Counted from the first letter of the stretch, positions 27,974 through 38,040 are shown. The stretch: 64,000 nt of DNA from Thalassotalea sp. (GCA_029237915.1 JAQWHD010000064.1:35670-99669); one strand, 5' to 3'. Program-made: numbers and translations. Notes: a model not told the origin generated them from the sequence alone.

Positions 27974-28201
27974 TCAACTACTCCAAAGAGTAAGCTCAAC
28001 TATATTATGGTGCGGTTTACTTAGTTCGAAACGTATACCTTTCATTGTTAAAAATTTAGGAATATCATGAATAGAGCCTGGGTCAGTTAACAAAACCTTT
28101 AAGGCTTGCCCTGGTTCTAACTGTTTTAGTAACAACTTAGTTTGCACTAGAGGTACTGGACATTTTTCTGCGCTAGCATCGTACTCTAAATGTTTCTTCA
28201 T
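27974..28201 (-). CDS. TusA/YedF-type sulfurtransferase-like small protein
   Basis: 75 residues, typical of the TusA/SirA family. The active-site motif CPVPLVQTK has the conserved Cys14. The rest follows the alpha/beta sandwich pattern (LEPGQALKVLLTDPGSIHDIPKFLTMKG). Family members relay persulfide sulfur for tRNA thiolation or other sulfur trafficking. It lies about 40 bases upstream of perM on the same strand, so they are probably co-transcribed. TusA itself is usually encoded elsewhere, so this may be a paralogue. Confidence 0.85.
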   Translation of the reverse strand: MKKHLEYDASAEKCPVPLVQTKLLLKQLEPGQALKVLLTDPGSIHDIPKFLTMKGIRFELSKPHHNIVELTLWSS

Positions 28202-28458
28202 AAATGGAGCTCAATGCTATTTACTATCACTAATTAAGTTGTTGCAAATAGTAACAATAACAAAATACTAAATAAACCTATTCAGTTACTATTGCTTGAA
28301 AATAACCAGTACATCATTCAATATATATATAAAATATAGCTTATCGCAGTTTGATTAAATTACTATAAGACCTATAGCTAACAAAAAATGCAACTTTTGA
28401 GCCATGAATGGCTCTTATAATATATAAAATATATTGTATCTCTCCATTTAGGATATTA

Positions 28459-29925
28459 ATGAAGTTATCGACTATCAAATATAAGCCTACGTTAATCGCT
28501 ACTGTTATCAGCGCTTTAATGTTCACCAATAGCATTAGTGCACAAGAAGTAGATAGAAATCAATTACCTGAAATAGGCACATCGGCAGTAAGTACTTTAT
28601 CTCTTGATAAAGAAGAACTCTACGGCAAAGCCATGATGCGCTCTCTTCGCGCATCTCAACCTTTATTACAAGACCCGGTATTAATCGAGTATATAAACAA
28701 TTTAGGTAATACCTTGGTGCTAAATGCCGAAGGCGTACATTACCAATTTGAGTTTTTTGTTTTAAATAACCAAGAAATTAATGCCTTTGCTTTTTTTGGT
28801 GGTCACATTGGTGTGCATTCAGGTTTGATTACTTTGGCTGATAACGAAAGCGAATTAGCTTCGGTATTAGCTCATGAAGTTTCACACGTTACTCAGCGCC
28901 ATTTAGCACGTAAAATGGAAGCTCAAAGTCGTAATGCGCCATTAACTATAGCAGGCATGGTAACAGGGGTTTTATTAACACTAGTGAATCCACAAGCCGG
29001 CTTTGCAGCCTTAAGTACAACCATGGCAGCAGGCCAACAAGCAGGCATTAATTATACTCGTTCAAATGAAAAAGAAGCAGACCGCGTTGGTATGTCGCTA
29101 CTAGTTAATAGCGGTTACGATCCTAATGGCGCGCCAGATTTTTTCAGAAAAATGGCAAGTAAGTATCGATATTCATCTAAGCCACCGGCCATGTTATTGA
29201 CTCACCCATTGCCAGATTCTCGTATCTCTGATGCTCGTAACAGAGCGCAAATGTACCCTAAGCGTTTATTACCTGTAAAGTTAGATTTTGAATTAGCAAA
29301 GGCACGTATATCTGCGCGTTATGAAGGCAATACAGCCGATAATATCATTAATATAAAAACACAAATAGCCAATGGTGATTACCGATTACGAGCAGCTGCT
29401 GAATATGGTCTTGCCATTTCTTATTTAGATAGTAAAGACTATGTTAATGCCGAAAAAACTATGCAACCGCTTATCTCTAGTGCGCCACAAAATTTATTTT
29501 ACGTGGATGCCATGACCGACATATATCTTGGTCAAAAACAATATGATAAAGCATTAACTATGCTAAAAAACCTAAGCTTGATCATGCCTAAAAACCAAGT
29601 AGTTACTTTAAATTATGCCAATGCAGCCTTTACAGCTGAAAAATATGATTTAGCAGAAACCTTACTACAAGATTTTATTATTTTAAATAAAGGAAACTAT
29701 ATCGCCAATGATTTACTGACGCAGGTATACTCCAAACAAAATAAGTTAGCGCAGATGCATGAATCTAAAGCGGAAGTTTTAGCTTTGTTAGGTGCGTACC
29801 CAAATGCTGTAGACCAACTACACATGGCATATAATGAAGCTGAAAAAAATTCATTAATGCAAAAAAGAATTAAAGCAAGAATTTTACAATTTCAAGAATT
29901 AGAAGATCAATTAAAACGCCTTTAA
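28459..29925 (+). CDS. bepA: M48 periplasmic metalloprotease/chaperone with TPR domain
   Basis: About 488 residues from the ATG at 28459 (TTAGGA seven bases upstream; the upstream extension to 28408 lacks a ribosome binding site). A signal peptide (ending ISAQE) is followed by an M48 domain with the zinc motif HEVSH and the third ligand in EKEADRVG, then TPR-like helices to the C-terminus. BepA (YfgC) looks after outer-membrane beta-barrels, degrading or assembling LptD and others in E. coli. The order perM / bepA / arsC-like matches E. coli. Confidence 0.92.
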   Translation: MKLSTIKYKPTLIATVISALMFTNSISAQEVDRNQLPEIGTSAVSTLSLDKEELYGKAMMRSLRASQPLLQDPVLIEYINNLGNTLVLNAEGVHYQFEFFVLNNQEINAFAFFGGHIGVHSGLITLADNESELASVLAHEVSHVTQRHLARKMEAQSRNAPLTIAGMVTGVLLTLVNPQAGFAALSTTMAAGQQAGINYTRSNEKEADRVGMSLLVNSGYDPNGAPDFFRKMASKYRYSSKPPAMLLTHPLPDSRISDARNRAQMYPKRLLPVKLDFELAKARISARYEGNTADNIINIKTQIANGDYRLRAAAEYGLAISYLDSKDYVNAEKTMQPLISSAPQNLFYVDAMTDIYLGQKQYDKALTMLKNLSLIMPKNQVVTLNYANAAFTAEKYDLAETLLQDFIILNKGNYIANDLLTQVYSKQNKLAQMHESKAEVLALLGAYPNAVDQLHMAYNEAEKNSLMQKRIKARILQFQELEDQLKRL

Positions 29926-30008
29926 TTCAAATAATTTATGCACAGTTAAATGGTTAACTGTGCAAGGCTAAATATTAAACTTTACCGATATTTTCAAAGA
30001 GAACTAAA

Positions 30009-30359
30009 ATGTCCACATTAACTATTTATCATAATCCGCGCTGTTCAAAAAGCAGACAAACATTACAACTATTAACTGACGCCAACGCAGATGTAGAAAT
30101 TGTGGAATACTTAAAAACGCCACCGACGGCTGAAAAAATAACGAATATACTAGCTTTATTAAACATCGCACCTCGAGCCTTAATGCGTACTAAAGAAGCA
30201 GAATACAAAGAACAAAATTTAAGTAATGAAGAGTTAACCGATACACAATTAATTGCAGCAATGATAGCAACACCGAAACTAATTGAGCGCCCTATAGTGG
30301 TAACAAAAAATCAAGCTTGTATAGGCCGCCCGCCAGAAAATGCATTAGCTCTTTTATAG
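30009..30359 (+). CDS. ArsC-family reductase-like protein (YfgD type)
   Basis: 116 residues. It has the ArsC thioredoxin-like fold with the N-terminal redox Cys in NPRCSKSRQTL and the downstream ERPIVV loop with its conserved Arg. It matches the glutaredoxin-dependent arsenate reductase family. E. coli YfgD sits in the same place after bepA and its true substrate is uncertain, so arsenate reduction is only a family-level suggestion. Confidence 0.88.
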   Translation: MSTLTIYHNPRCSKSRQTLQLLTDANADVEIVEYLKTPPTAEKITNILALLNIAPRALMRTKEAEYKEQNLSNEELTDTQLIAAMIATPKLIERPIVVTKNQACIGRPPENALALL

Positions 30360-30370
30360 ATGATTATTTG

Positions 30371-30790
30371 ATGAAACAACAAACGTTTAGCACCACAACA
30401 CTGCGTAACCTTGCCCTATTCGGCTATTTTGGCCTCTTAGGATTTATGCCGTTGTGGCTGTTAGTATTATCACCTAGTGAAGGGCTTTCGCCGACATTAT
30501 CCATATTAATGTTTGTAGTACCTTTACTTTTCCCATTAAAAGGCATGCTGCAAAGTAATCCATACACATTTGCTTGGGCAAACTTTGTCGTTATGATTTA
30601 CTTTTTACACAGTTTAACCACATTATGGGTTGGCGATGGTGAGCGCATTTACGCTGCAATAGAGCTATTTTTTGCAACAATAATGTTCTTCGCCGGGTCT
30701 TATTATTCCAAGTACCGTGGTCAAGAGTTAGGTTTAAAAATTAAAAAGCTAAAGCAAGAGCTAGAAGAAGAAAAACAACAAAATAGTTAA
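30371..30790 (+). CDS. DUF2069 family inner-membrane protein
   Basis: About 139 residues with four hydrophobic segments (near 14-36, 44-60, 66-88, 92-112) and a charged coiled-coil tail rich in Lys and Glu (LKIKKLKQELEEEKQQ). It belongs to DUF2069, small membrane proteins regularly found after the ArsC-like gene in Alteromonadales. The ATG at 30371 is 11 bases past the arsC-like stop codon, so the two are co-transcribed; an upstream in-frame start overlaps that gene and is unlikely. Function unknown. Confidence 0.82.
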   Translation: MKQQTFSTTTLRNLALFGYFGLLGFMPLWLLVLSPSEGLSPTLSILMFVVPLLFPLKGMLQSNPYTFAWANFVVMIYFLHSLTTLWVGDGERIYAAIELFFATIMFFAGSYYSKYRGQELGLKIKKLKQELEEEKQQNS

Positions 30791-30852
30791 ACGATTTAGC
30801 GTTAATCTACGTATATAACAAAAATAAAAATATAATTATTTGAGAGAGCCTT

Positions 30853-32703
30853 ATGAAAAAAACAGCTTTACTGCTAAGTAGTTTATTATTAGTCGCTTGT
30901 TCTGGTGATGATCCTGACGCTGATGAAATACAATCAGGGAATCTAGTATTAAATGAAACAGAATTAACCGCAGGTTTAAGTACACAGCTTATTTTAAATG
31001 TACAATCTGGTTCGGTTACCTCCCCTGTTTGGAGTCAAGTTTCAGGTCCGAGTGTAGATTTACTTAGCGCTAAATCAAAAGTGGCAGGATTTACCATACC
31101 ATCCGCTGGTGATTACGTTTTTGAAGTAAGCTACAAGTTATCTGGTAGTAATATCACTGACACGATTAACTTTAGCGCAGAGGCAGGTTCACCCAGTTTA
31201 GTCGCCCGCTTAGGTCATAGTGCATTAGAAGGTAATGGGGTTTCATTAAGAGCTTTTTATGATGATAGCATCAATCCAGAGACAATAACTTGGCAACAAC
31301 TCTCAGGTCCAACTATACGCTTTGACGAGGAAAATATAACACCTGAAATAGCTATATTTGATGCACCAGAAGTTGCAAGAGATAGCATTGTTGAATTACA
31401 AGTTTCAGCACAAACCAATAGCGGAAATCAAATAACGGATACTGTATCTGTGTTGATAGAAAATGCTGCTATCATTCCTAGCAATGCCTATTTTGATGAT
31501 GATGTATTAGCCACTGTTTATCCATATGTTGCAGATTCACCACATAAAGATAACTTACAAGCTTGTGTATATTCAAATCAGCTATCTAGCTCATGTACTT
31601 TAAATAGCTTACCTATTATTGCCTCAGATTCTAACGGTGCAACCCCAACGATTGATCAAATTATGGATCATGTATTGGTTTCACACGACTGGATGGGACA
31701 AAGATTTCGTGAGTATTTAGAAGCATTTGATGATCACGATGATTTTAAAAATTTGTTTAGAGCAACAACCGCCATTGTTTTATCTTATGATATCCGCCCT
31801 TCTTTTTACTGGGCTGCAACAGGTGCAATTTATCTAGATCCAAACACTCTTTGGTTAACACCAGAAGAACGTGACACGATTAATGAAGCACCTGATTATC
31901 GAGCAAACTTTGGTAATGAATTACAATTTGTAATGCCATGGCGTTATGTTAAGGATAACGATTACGTTAGCTTTAACTACCCTACTAACGAGCGAAGTAC
32001 CCGTGCATTAGCCGATATTAAATACGATTTAGCCGATTTGCTTTATCATGAACTAGCCCATGCTAACGACTATTTACCATCCACCGAATGGCAACGCTAC
32101 AGCGGCTCTTCACGCTTTTTAGATGCAGCACTTAATGAGTCTGAAATATCTGACCGATTAACAGTTTTATATCCACTACAAAGTGTCATTATGAAAGAGT
32201 TAGCCTCAGTTAGATTTTTAGGTGAAGATGCTTCTCTACTACAAAAAAGTTACAGCCCAAGTGATGTAGCTGGTTTTTATAGCCCCGATATATCTAATGG
32301 ATTTTATAATTACACCAATGAGAAAGAAGATTTAGGTATTTTGTTTGAATCGTTAATGATGTCGGTTCGTTTTGGCGTACAACGTGATACAGCAGTAACA
32401 ACTAAATGTGAATCTAGCTCAAACTGTTATATTGTCAGCTGGGGACAACGTGGCCGTATCGCAGAGCCGGGAATATCTGAAAGAGCAGCTTTCGTTGCTG
32501 AAAATATATTGCCAGAGTTTGATACCAGCTTAATAAACTCTCTACCTGCTCCTATTGCCATGCAACCAGGTGGTGACTGGTGGGATAACTTAGCAATAAG
32601 TCCTGCGGCTCCGAATGCCTTAGCGAAGAAAACTAAAACAGGAAAAGTGCGTGAGACGTTCTTAGAGCATCGATCTCACAGTCGAGCATTACCTGCTCAT
32701 TAA
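30853..32703 (+). CDS. large lipoprotein with PKD/REJ-like repeats and HExxH metalloprotease-like domain
   Basis: 616 residues. The lipoprotein signal (LLLVAC, Cys16) is followed by two beta-sandwich repeats containing the PKD/REJ-type phrase (PVWSQVSGPSVDLL and ITWQQLSGPTIRF). A long C-terminal region (about 210-590) contains HELAH at residues 399-403 in the context LADLLYHELAHANDY, the zinc-protease HExxH pattern. I do not recognise a named peptidase family, and a third zinc ligand is not certain. It lies between DUF2069 and hda, a place not occupied in the E. coli order. It is probably an outer-membrane-anchored protease or binding protein. Confidence 0.75.
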   Translation: MKKTALLLSSLLLVACSGDDPDADEIQSGNLVLNETELTAGLSTQLILNVQSGSVTSPVWSQVSGPSVDLLSAKSKVAGFTIPSAGDYVFEVSYKLSGSNITDTINFSAEAGSPSLVARLGHSALEGNGVSLRAFYDDSINPETITWQQLSGPTIRFDEENITPEIAIFDAPEVARDSIVELQVSAQTNSGNQITDTVSVLIENAAIIPSNAYFDDDVLATVYPYVADSPHKDNLQACVYSNQLSSSCTLNSLPIIASDSNGATPTIDQIMDHVLVSHDWMGQRFREYLEAFDDHDDFKNLFRATTAIVLSYDIRPSFYWAATGAIYLDPNTLWLTPEERDTINEAPDYRANFGNELQFVMPWRYVKDNDYVSFNYPTNERSTRALADIKYDLADLLYHELAHANDYLPSTEWQRYSGSSRFLDAALNESEISDRLTVLYPLQSVIMKELASVRFLGEDASLLQKSYSPSDVAGFYSPDISNGFYNYTNEKEDLGILFESLMMSVRFGVQRDTAVTTKCESSSNCYIVSWGQRGRIAEPGISERAAFVAENILPEFDTSLINSLPAPIAMQPGGDWWDNLAISPAAPNALAKKTKTGKVRETFLEHRSHSRALPAH

Positions 32704-32717
32704 ATTTTGTATAAACG

Positions 32718-32745
32718 AAAAAAACCGGCAGTAGCCGGTTTTTTT
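32718..32745. terminator. bidirectional terminator between the HExxH lipoprotein gene and hda
   Basis: AAAAACCGGC / GCCGGTTTTT stem with AGTA loop and T or A runs on both sides, serving two convergent genes. Confidence 0.88.
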
Positions 32746-32770
32746 ATGGTTAAAATTGTTCAAAAAAATA

Positions 32771-33478
32771 TTAAAAAAGCGTTTCTTTAATAAATGGTAT
32801 GGTGATTTTACGTTGCGCTCTTATTGAGGCTTTATCAAGTATATCTAAGGACTCAACCAAGCTATTCATATCACGTGACAAGCGGTTTAATAAAAACTTG
32901 CCCGTTTCTTCATTCATTTCGATACCACGAAACTTTGAACGTAGCTGAATCGCTTTAACTTTATCTGAGTCAGGCAAAGGTTTAATTTGCTCGGTAAAGC
33001 CCCAACCAATTCTTGAAACCAAGTCAGGTAAAGTGATCAATAAGCTATTAGCACTATTATTTCCGGCAATAATAACTTTCTTATTATTTTCTAGCAGACG
33101 ATTGTACAAATCAAAAATGCCTTGTTGCCAAACTGTATCTCCAGCAATCAAATGTAGATCATCTAAGCATACAAGATCGATTTGTTCTAAATCGTTTAAG
33201 ACATCAACTGACAAGTGCTTTAATTCAGACAAAGAAAGACACAAAGATTTCATTTTTAGCTCAGACGCTAGTGCACAACTTGCATGTAGTAAGTGAGATT
33301 TACCCACCCCTTCTTGACCAAACAAATAAAAGCCATTGGTACTGGGGCTCGATTCAGCCTGCTGAATAAATGCCTTTAATTGCGCTTTAATCACCCCACC
33401 ATCACTGCAATAAAAACTATCAAAGGTTTCATCATCAGGTAAGTGTACAGCTAACGGAAGTTGCGTCGTTTTAGTCAT
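32771..33478 (-). CDS. hda: DnaA regulatory inactivator Hda
   Basis: About 235 residues. The AAA+ ATPase is homologous to the central part of DnaA: Walker A in FGQEGVGKSHLLHA, Walker B in LVCLDDLHL, no DNA-binding domain IV. The N-terminal QLPLAV fits the sliding-clamp binding motif by which Hda acts with the DNA-loaded beta clamp to make DnaA hydrolyse ATP. The ATG overlaps the stop codon of the DUF2066 gene (TAATG) with AAAGG upstream; an earlier in-frame start is less likely. It sits near purMN and bepA, as in other gammaproteobacteria. Confidence 0.92.
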   Translation of the reverse strand: MTKTTQLPLAVHLPDDETFDSFYCSDGGVIKAQLKAFIQQAESSPSTNGFYLFGQEGVGKSHLLHASCALASELKMKSLCLSLSELKHLSVDVLNDLEQIDLVCLDDLHLIAGDTVWQQGIFDLYNRLLENNKKVIIAGNNSANSLLITLPDLVSRIGWGFTEQIKPLPDSDKVKAIQLRSKFRGIEMNEETGKFLLNRLSRDMNSLVESLDILDKASIRAQRKITIPFIKETLF

Positions 33479-34575
33479 TAACCTTTCCAAGCAAAGCTTA
33501 TTAAACGCTCTTCTGGATCAATGTCACTACCAGCTAGGTTAGAAATTTCAGCTAAGTTCTGCTCAAGCTTTAACGCTTGCATAATAGCATTTTTGTCGGC
33601 AACTACATTTAATCTAAAGATCATATTTTCACCATTAACTTTAATCAATTGTACGTCTTCAACTAAAGTCATATCGGTAAAGAAATCACTGATCTGGATA
33701 AATTCGGTTAGATTAGGCACATTAACGATTTCAACATCTAGAAAATTACCACCTTCAGCGCTAAATGTATAAGAAAAATTTTGATGCAGTTTATTTGCTA
33801 AATCATTAACCGCTTTAGTCACTAACTTTTCTTTATCATTACCCTGGTAACTACCCGTGATAATCTGGTCATTTAATTGAAAGTGCCAATCAAGGGCAAA
33901 AGACTTACAGTTACTATTACAATCTAACGGTAACAAGGTGCTGTCTGACACCCGCATGATTATAATTGACTCTGCTAAATAACGCTCAGATGCTTGTAAT
34001 AAATTAGTATCAAATTTTCCCCAGATGTCGGCCATAGAAACAACCATACTGTCTGATAAATCCATTAATGGAAAGTTCAACGGTAAGCCACTCGCTTGAG
34101 CACTATCTTTTATCGCTTGGTTTATCGGGTTACTTGATAAGTCGCCAATTATATTTCTGTCTTGACCTTGCTCATCAACTAACCAAACTGTAGATAAAGG
34201 ACGATGTTTGCCCCAAATTTTAGCCTCTGCAGTTTGTAATAATTTATTAATTTTTCCCGCTTCAAAACTCGCCAGCAAATAGGTTTCGCTGTTTTGTAAA
34301 GAATAGCTAAACTGGTTGATGTAATTATTTGGCTTATTCAGTGCCTTAATTAAAACTTCATTGCTTGTAACTGCATCTTTACCAGCCAACTTAATTAGCA
34401 CTTGTTTAAATGCCAGCTTTTGAGCCTTATTTCTATCACTAGAAGCTTGTGATTCGACCTTGATTTTTGCTTGGTACAAATCATCAACTTCTATCGCCGA
34501 AACAGCAGAAATTAGCGAACCACTTAACAAAGCAGTACTAAAAATCAGTTTTGATATGTTTTTTATAATATTCAT
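33478..34575 (-). CDS. DUF2066 domain-containing periplasmic protein
   Basis: About 365 residues. A signal peptide (LIFSTALLSGSLISAVSAIE) is followed by the DUF2066 pattern (VDDLYQAKIKVESQASSDRNKAQKLAFKQVLIKLAGKD, abbreviated), found in gammaproteobacterial proteins usually encoded next to hda and purM. Function is unknown. The ATG at 34575 is preferred over the TTG at 34581. It is translationally coupled to hda and divergent from purM. Confidence 0.82.
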   Translation of the reverse strand: MNIIKNISKLIFSTALLSGSLISAVSAIEVDDLYQAKIKVESQASSDRNKAQKLAFKQVLIKLAGKDAVTSNEVLIKALNKPNNYINQFSYSLQNSETYLLASFEAGKINKLLQTAEAKIWGKHRPLSTVWLVDEQGQDRNIIGDLSSNPINQAIKDSAQASGLPLNFPLMDLSDSMVVSMADIWGKFDTNLLQASERYLAESIIIMRVSDSTLLPLDCNSNCKSFALDWHFQLNDQIITGSYQGNDKEKLVTKAVNDLANKLHQNFSYTFSAEGGNFLDVEIVNVPNLTEFIQISDFFTDMTLVEDVQLIKVNGENMIFRLNVVADKNAIMQALKLEQNLAEISNLAGSDIDPEERLISFAWKG

Positions 34576-34731
34576 AGGCAAATATTATCATAAAGATTAA
34601 GAATTTAACCTAGAAATGAAAAAAAATTCTCACAAAGATTTTAACATTGGCTCAGCACTGATAGAATACGCCCGATTTTAATAATTAATTATCCATTTAA
34701 ATATGGAATACTAACATTTTAAGGGTTTGAA

Positions 34732-35772
34732 GTGACCGATCAAAAGCAATCTCTCAGTTATAAAGATGCAGGCGTAGATATTGATGCAGGTAATGCATTA
34801 GTTGAAAAAATTAAAACGGCTGTTAAAAAAACGACCCGTCCAGAAGTTATGGGCGGCATTGGTGGTTTTGGCGCAATTTGTCAAATTCCTACAGGTTATA
34901 AAGAACCTGTTTTAATTTCTGGTACCGATGGTGTTGGTACTAAATTAAGATTAGCCATTGATCTTAAAAAACATGACACAGTTGGTATCGACTTAGTTGC
35001 TATGTGTGTAAACGATTTATTAGTATTAGGTGCAGAGCCATTATACTTCTTAGATTACTACGCAACGGCTAAATTAGACATTGATGTAGCAGCAGATGTT
35101 GTTGCAGGTATTGCCGAAGGTTGTATTCAATCTGGTTGTGCATTAGTTGGCGGTGAAACTGCTGAAATGCCTGGCATGTACCATGAAGGTGATTATGATA
35201 TCGCTGGATTCTGTACTGGTGTTGCTGAAAAAGCTAACTTAATCACAGGCGATGACGTTGCTGCTGGCGATCAATTAATTGCATTAGCCTCTTCAGGACC
35301 ACACTCAAATGGTTTCTCACTAATTCGTAAAGTATTAGAAGTTAACAACACTGATACTAGCGAAATGTTAGGTGAACGTTCGATTGCTGAGCATTTACTA
35401 GAACCAACTAAAATTTACGTTAAATCTACCCTAGCAATGCTTAAAGAAGTTAAAGCTAATGCTTTATCTCACATTACTGGTGGCGGTTTTTGGGAAAATA
35501 TTCCACGCGTTTTACCTGCAAACACTAAAGCGGTTGTTGATGGTAACAGCTGGCAGTGGCCTGAAATTTTCAACTGGTTACAAGAAAAAGGTAACATTAC
35601 TACTCATGAAATGTACCGTACATTCAACTGTGGTGTAGGCATGATCATCGTTGTTCCAGCTGATAAAGTTGCTCAAAGCTTAGAAATATTAACTGCGCAC
35701 GGCGAAAATGCTTGGCACATTGGTGAAATCCAAGCAGCGACTGATGAAGAAGAACAAGTGGTAATTAACTAA
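34732..35772 (+). CDS. purM: phosphoribosylformylglycinamidine cyclo-ligase
   Basis: 346 residues, the usual PurM length. Family landmarks: [13 protein letters not shown], the nucleotide-binding region [10 protein letters not shown] and [29 protein letters not shown], and [11 protein letters not shown]. It makes aminoimidazole ribotide in purine synthesis. The start is GTG with AAGGG seven bases upstream. It forms an operon with purN one base downstream. No clear PurR box was seen. Confidence 0.97.
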   Translation: MTDQKQSLSYKDAGVDIDAGNALVEKIKTAVKKTTRPEVMGGIGGFGAICQIPTGYKEPVLISGTDGVGTKLRLAIDLKKHDTVGIDLVAMCVNDLLVLGAEPLYFLDYYATAKLDIDVAADVVAGIAEGCIQSGCALVGGETAEMPGMYHEGDYDIAGFCTGVAEKANLITGDDVAAGDQLIALASSGPHSNGFSLIRKVLEVNNTDTSEMLGERSIAEHLLEPTKIYVKSTLAMLKEVKANALSHITGGGFWENIPRVLPANTKAVVDGNSWQWPEIFNWLQEKGNITTHEMYRTFNCGVGMIIVVPADKVAQSLEILTAHGENAWHIGEIQAATDEEEQVVIN

Positions 35773-35773
35773 C

Positions 35774-36421
35774 ATGAGCGCAAATAAACGCATTGTTGTC
35801 TTAATTTCTGGCAATGGCAGTAATTTACAAGCAATCATTGATGCATGTGCAAAGCAACAACTTCCTGGTGAAGTTGTTGGCGTGTTATCTAACAAAGCGG
35901 ATGTTTATGGCTTAACTCGTGCGAGCAACTCTGATATTGCAAGCACAGTGTTATCGCATAAAGATTTTGCCTCTCGTGAAGATTACGATGCACAATTGAT
36001 TACTGCTATCGATGAATTTAAGCCAGACTTAGTTATTCTTGCTGGGTTCATGCGTATTTTAACAGCCGATTTTGTTCAGCATTTTCAAGGTCGACTGTTA
36101 AATATTCACCCTTCATTATTACCTAAGTATCAAGGTTTAAACACACACCAACGAGCGATCGACGCTGGTGACACCGAACATGGTGTGAGTGTGCATTTTG
36201 TTACCGAAGAATTGGATGGCGGTCCGGTTATCTTACAAGCTAAAGTACCTGTTTTTGCTGAAGATAAAGCCGAAGACTTAGCCGCAAGGGTTCATGAACA
36301 AGAGCACCGAATTTACCCATTAGTGGTAAAATGGTTTTGTGAAGAACGCTTAACAATGGTTGATGAATGTGCCATGCTAGATAATAAAGAATTATCTATT
36401 TATGGTTACGCTAACGACTAA
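35774..36421 (+). CDS. purN: phosphoribosylglycinamide formyltransferase
   Basis: 215 residues. The formyl-transferase motifs are VVLISGNGSNLQAI (phosphoribosyl substrate binding), LLNIHPSLLPKYQGL with the catalytic Asn and His, and VHFVTEELDGGPVI with the catalytic Asp. It uses 10-formyl-tetrahydrofolate to formylate GAR. It starts one base after the purM stop codon. Confidence 0.96.
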   Translation: MSANKRIVVLISGNGSNLQAIIDACAKQQLPGEVVGVLSNKADVYGLTRASNSDIASTVLSHKDFASREDYDAQLITAIDEFKPDLVILAGFMRILTADFVQHFQGRLLNIHPSLLPKYQGLNTHQRAIDAGDTEHGVSVHFVTEELDGGPVILQAKVPVFAEDKAEDLAARVHEQEHRIYPLVVKWFCEERLTMVDECAMLDNKELSIYGYAND

Positions 36422-36480
36422 TATCAATTATCGAATAATTGGTTATACTACTCGTAACCGCTCATCAACAAGGTGAAACT

Positions 36481-37215
36481 ATGAGTAACGTGTTATATTT
36501 TAAAGCAATTAAAGTTGTCATGGCAGCAAGCTTTTGTTTGTTGTCAACAGTAACCTATGCCAAGGAAGCTGTTAATAAAATTGACGATTTTACTGCAGAA
36601 TATAATATTGTTCACGATGGTGACATTGTTGGTAAAGCGGTTCGTATCCTTACAAACTTACCCGATGGTAGTATAGAATTTAGCTACAAAACAGATATTG
36701 AATGGTTAATATTCAGTGACCATCGTAAAGAATTTACCACCAACAAAATTGTCGACGGTAATGTTATCCCGCTAAGTTACAAATCAGACAGAGAAGGCAC
36801 AGGTAAAGATAAATATTACCATTGGTCTTTCGATGCCGAGGCAAAGACAGCAACTAACCTCAAGAAAAAATCACCTGAAGCTAAAGCAATAGATTGGCCA
36901 GAAGGTCTGCAGAGTAAACTTAGCTATCATTTACAATCTCGCTTCAATTTAATTAATGGTCGTAAGAGTTTTGATTTTGATGTTATAAGCACAAAAGGCA
37001 GAATTGGTAATTACACTTATAAGTACCTTGGTGAAGAAAATATCATGACACCTTTTGGCAATTTAGATACCGTCAAGTTACAGCGTAAGAAACCAGGTAA
37101 AGATCAAATAACTACCGTTTGGTTTGCCCGTGATCTGAATTATTTAATGGTTCGATTACATCAAATTGAAAGTGATTTTAAACAAGTTCATGCGGAACTT
37201 GTGTCTTTCGAATAG
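36481..37215 (+). CDS. DUF3108 domain-containing exported protein
   Basis: About 244 residues. A signal peptide (VVMAASFCLLSTVTYAKEA) is followed by the DUF3108 pattern (FTAEYNIVHDGDIVGKAVRIL ... YTYKYLGEENIMTPFGNLDTVKLQR, abbreviated), a periplasmic beta-rich family of unknown role. I start at the ATG at 36481 with AAGGTG upstream; the frame extends further upstream without a signal peptide. It is 60 bases after purN and may share its transcript. Confidence 0.8.
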   Translation: MSNVLYFKAIKVVMAASFCLLSTVTYAKEAVNKIDDFTAEYNIVHDGDIVGKAVRILTNLPDGSIEFSYKTDIEWLIFSDHRKEFTTNKIVDGNVIPLSYKSDREGTGKDKYYHWSFDAEAKTATNLKKKSPEAKAIDWPEGLQSKLSYHLQSRFNLINGRKSFDFDVISTKGRIGNYTYKYLGEENIMTPFGNLDTVKLQRKKPGKDQITTVWFARDLNYLMVRLHQIESDFKQVHAELVSFE

Positions 37216-37228
37216 TCGTTATAGCTAG

Positions 37229-37258
37229 TTAAGTATCTAGTTTTCAGTAGATACTTAA
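37229..37258. terminator. hairpin between convergent genes (likely terminator)
   Basis: A perfect 11-bp stem, TTAAGTATCTA / TAGATACTTAA, loop of 8. The T-run is weak, so termination efficiency is uncertain. Confidence 0.6.
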
Positions 37259-37266
37259 TTTACTCG

Positions 37267-38040
37267 TTAATAAACTAACTTTTCACCATGCACAAATACA
37301 TGCCAATCCCCTGCTTGCATTTTATGCCATTCTTCGTTCAGTGTTAGTGGCTGTGTTGCGATAACAGTAACGATATCTTTATCTGTGGTTTCTTTCTTAA
37401 AATCAATAGCTACATCAGCATCAATCAACTTTGCAGGCCCAAATGGCGCTCTTCTTGTGATCCAATGTAAATTGTTAGAGCAATAAGCAAAGATAAAATC
37501 ACCATCGCTTAAAATTAAATTAAACACGCCTAATTTATTGATTTGCTCTGCAAGTGTTGCAATAAAGGGAAACAATAAATCATTACTTGGACGTGCATTA
37601 CCAAACTCTTGCCTTAACTTTTCTAAAATCCAACAAAAAGCTTGCTCACTATCGGTACTACCAATCACAGATAAAGAATCAGTTGTGAGTACTTCTTGGT
37701 AATTTGCTAACTGGCCATTATGGGCATAGGTAAAGTTTCTTCCCCAAAGTTCACGAGTAAAAGGATGAGTATTTTCTAAACATACAGGCCCTGCATTTGC
37801 TTGCCGAATATGGCAAACCACCGCTTCACTTTTTATAGGGTAATTCGTTACTAAACGAGCAATTTCTGAATCATAACTTGGCTTTGGATCTTTAAAGGTA
37901 CGACAGCCTTTGCCTTCGTAAAAAGTAACACCCCAACCATCTTTGTGAGGTCCGGTATTTCCACCTCGCTGCATTAAACCAGCAAAGCTAAAACAAATAT
38001 CTGTTGGTACATTGGCACTCATCGCCAATAATTCGCACAT
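37267..38040 (-). CDS. class II glutamine amidotransferase (YafJ-like)
   Basis: 257 residues. Cys2 (MCELLAMSA) is the N-terminal nucleophile of the Ntn-type glutaminase fold; the family core is visible in HKDGWGVTFYEGKG, VCHIRQANAG and THPFTRELWGRNFTYAHNGQL. There is no synthase domain attached, so it resembles YafJ, whose acceptor substrate is unknown. It is divergent from fadE and monocistronic. Confidence 0.88.
   Translation of the reverse strand: MCELLAMSANVPTDICFSFAGLMQRGGNTGPHKDGWGVTFYEGKGCRTFKDPKPSYDSEIARLVTNYPIKSEAVVCHIRQANAGPVCLENTHPFTRELWGRNFTYAHNGQLANYQEVLTTDSLSVIGSTDSEQAFCWILEKLRQEFGNARPSNDLLFPFIATLAEQINKLGVFNLILSDGDFIFAYCSNNLHWITRRAPFGPAKLIDADVAIDFKKETTDKDIVTVIATQPLTLNEEWHKMQAGDWHVFVHGEKLVY

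Noticed and set aside
34600..34731. Search for a PurR box before purM
   Set aside because: No sequence close to the ACGCAAACGTTTGCGT pattern was seen.
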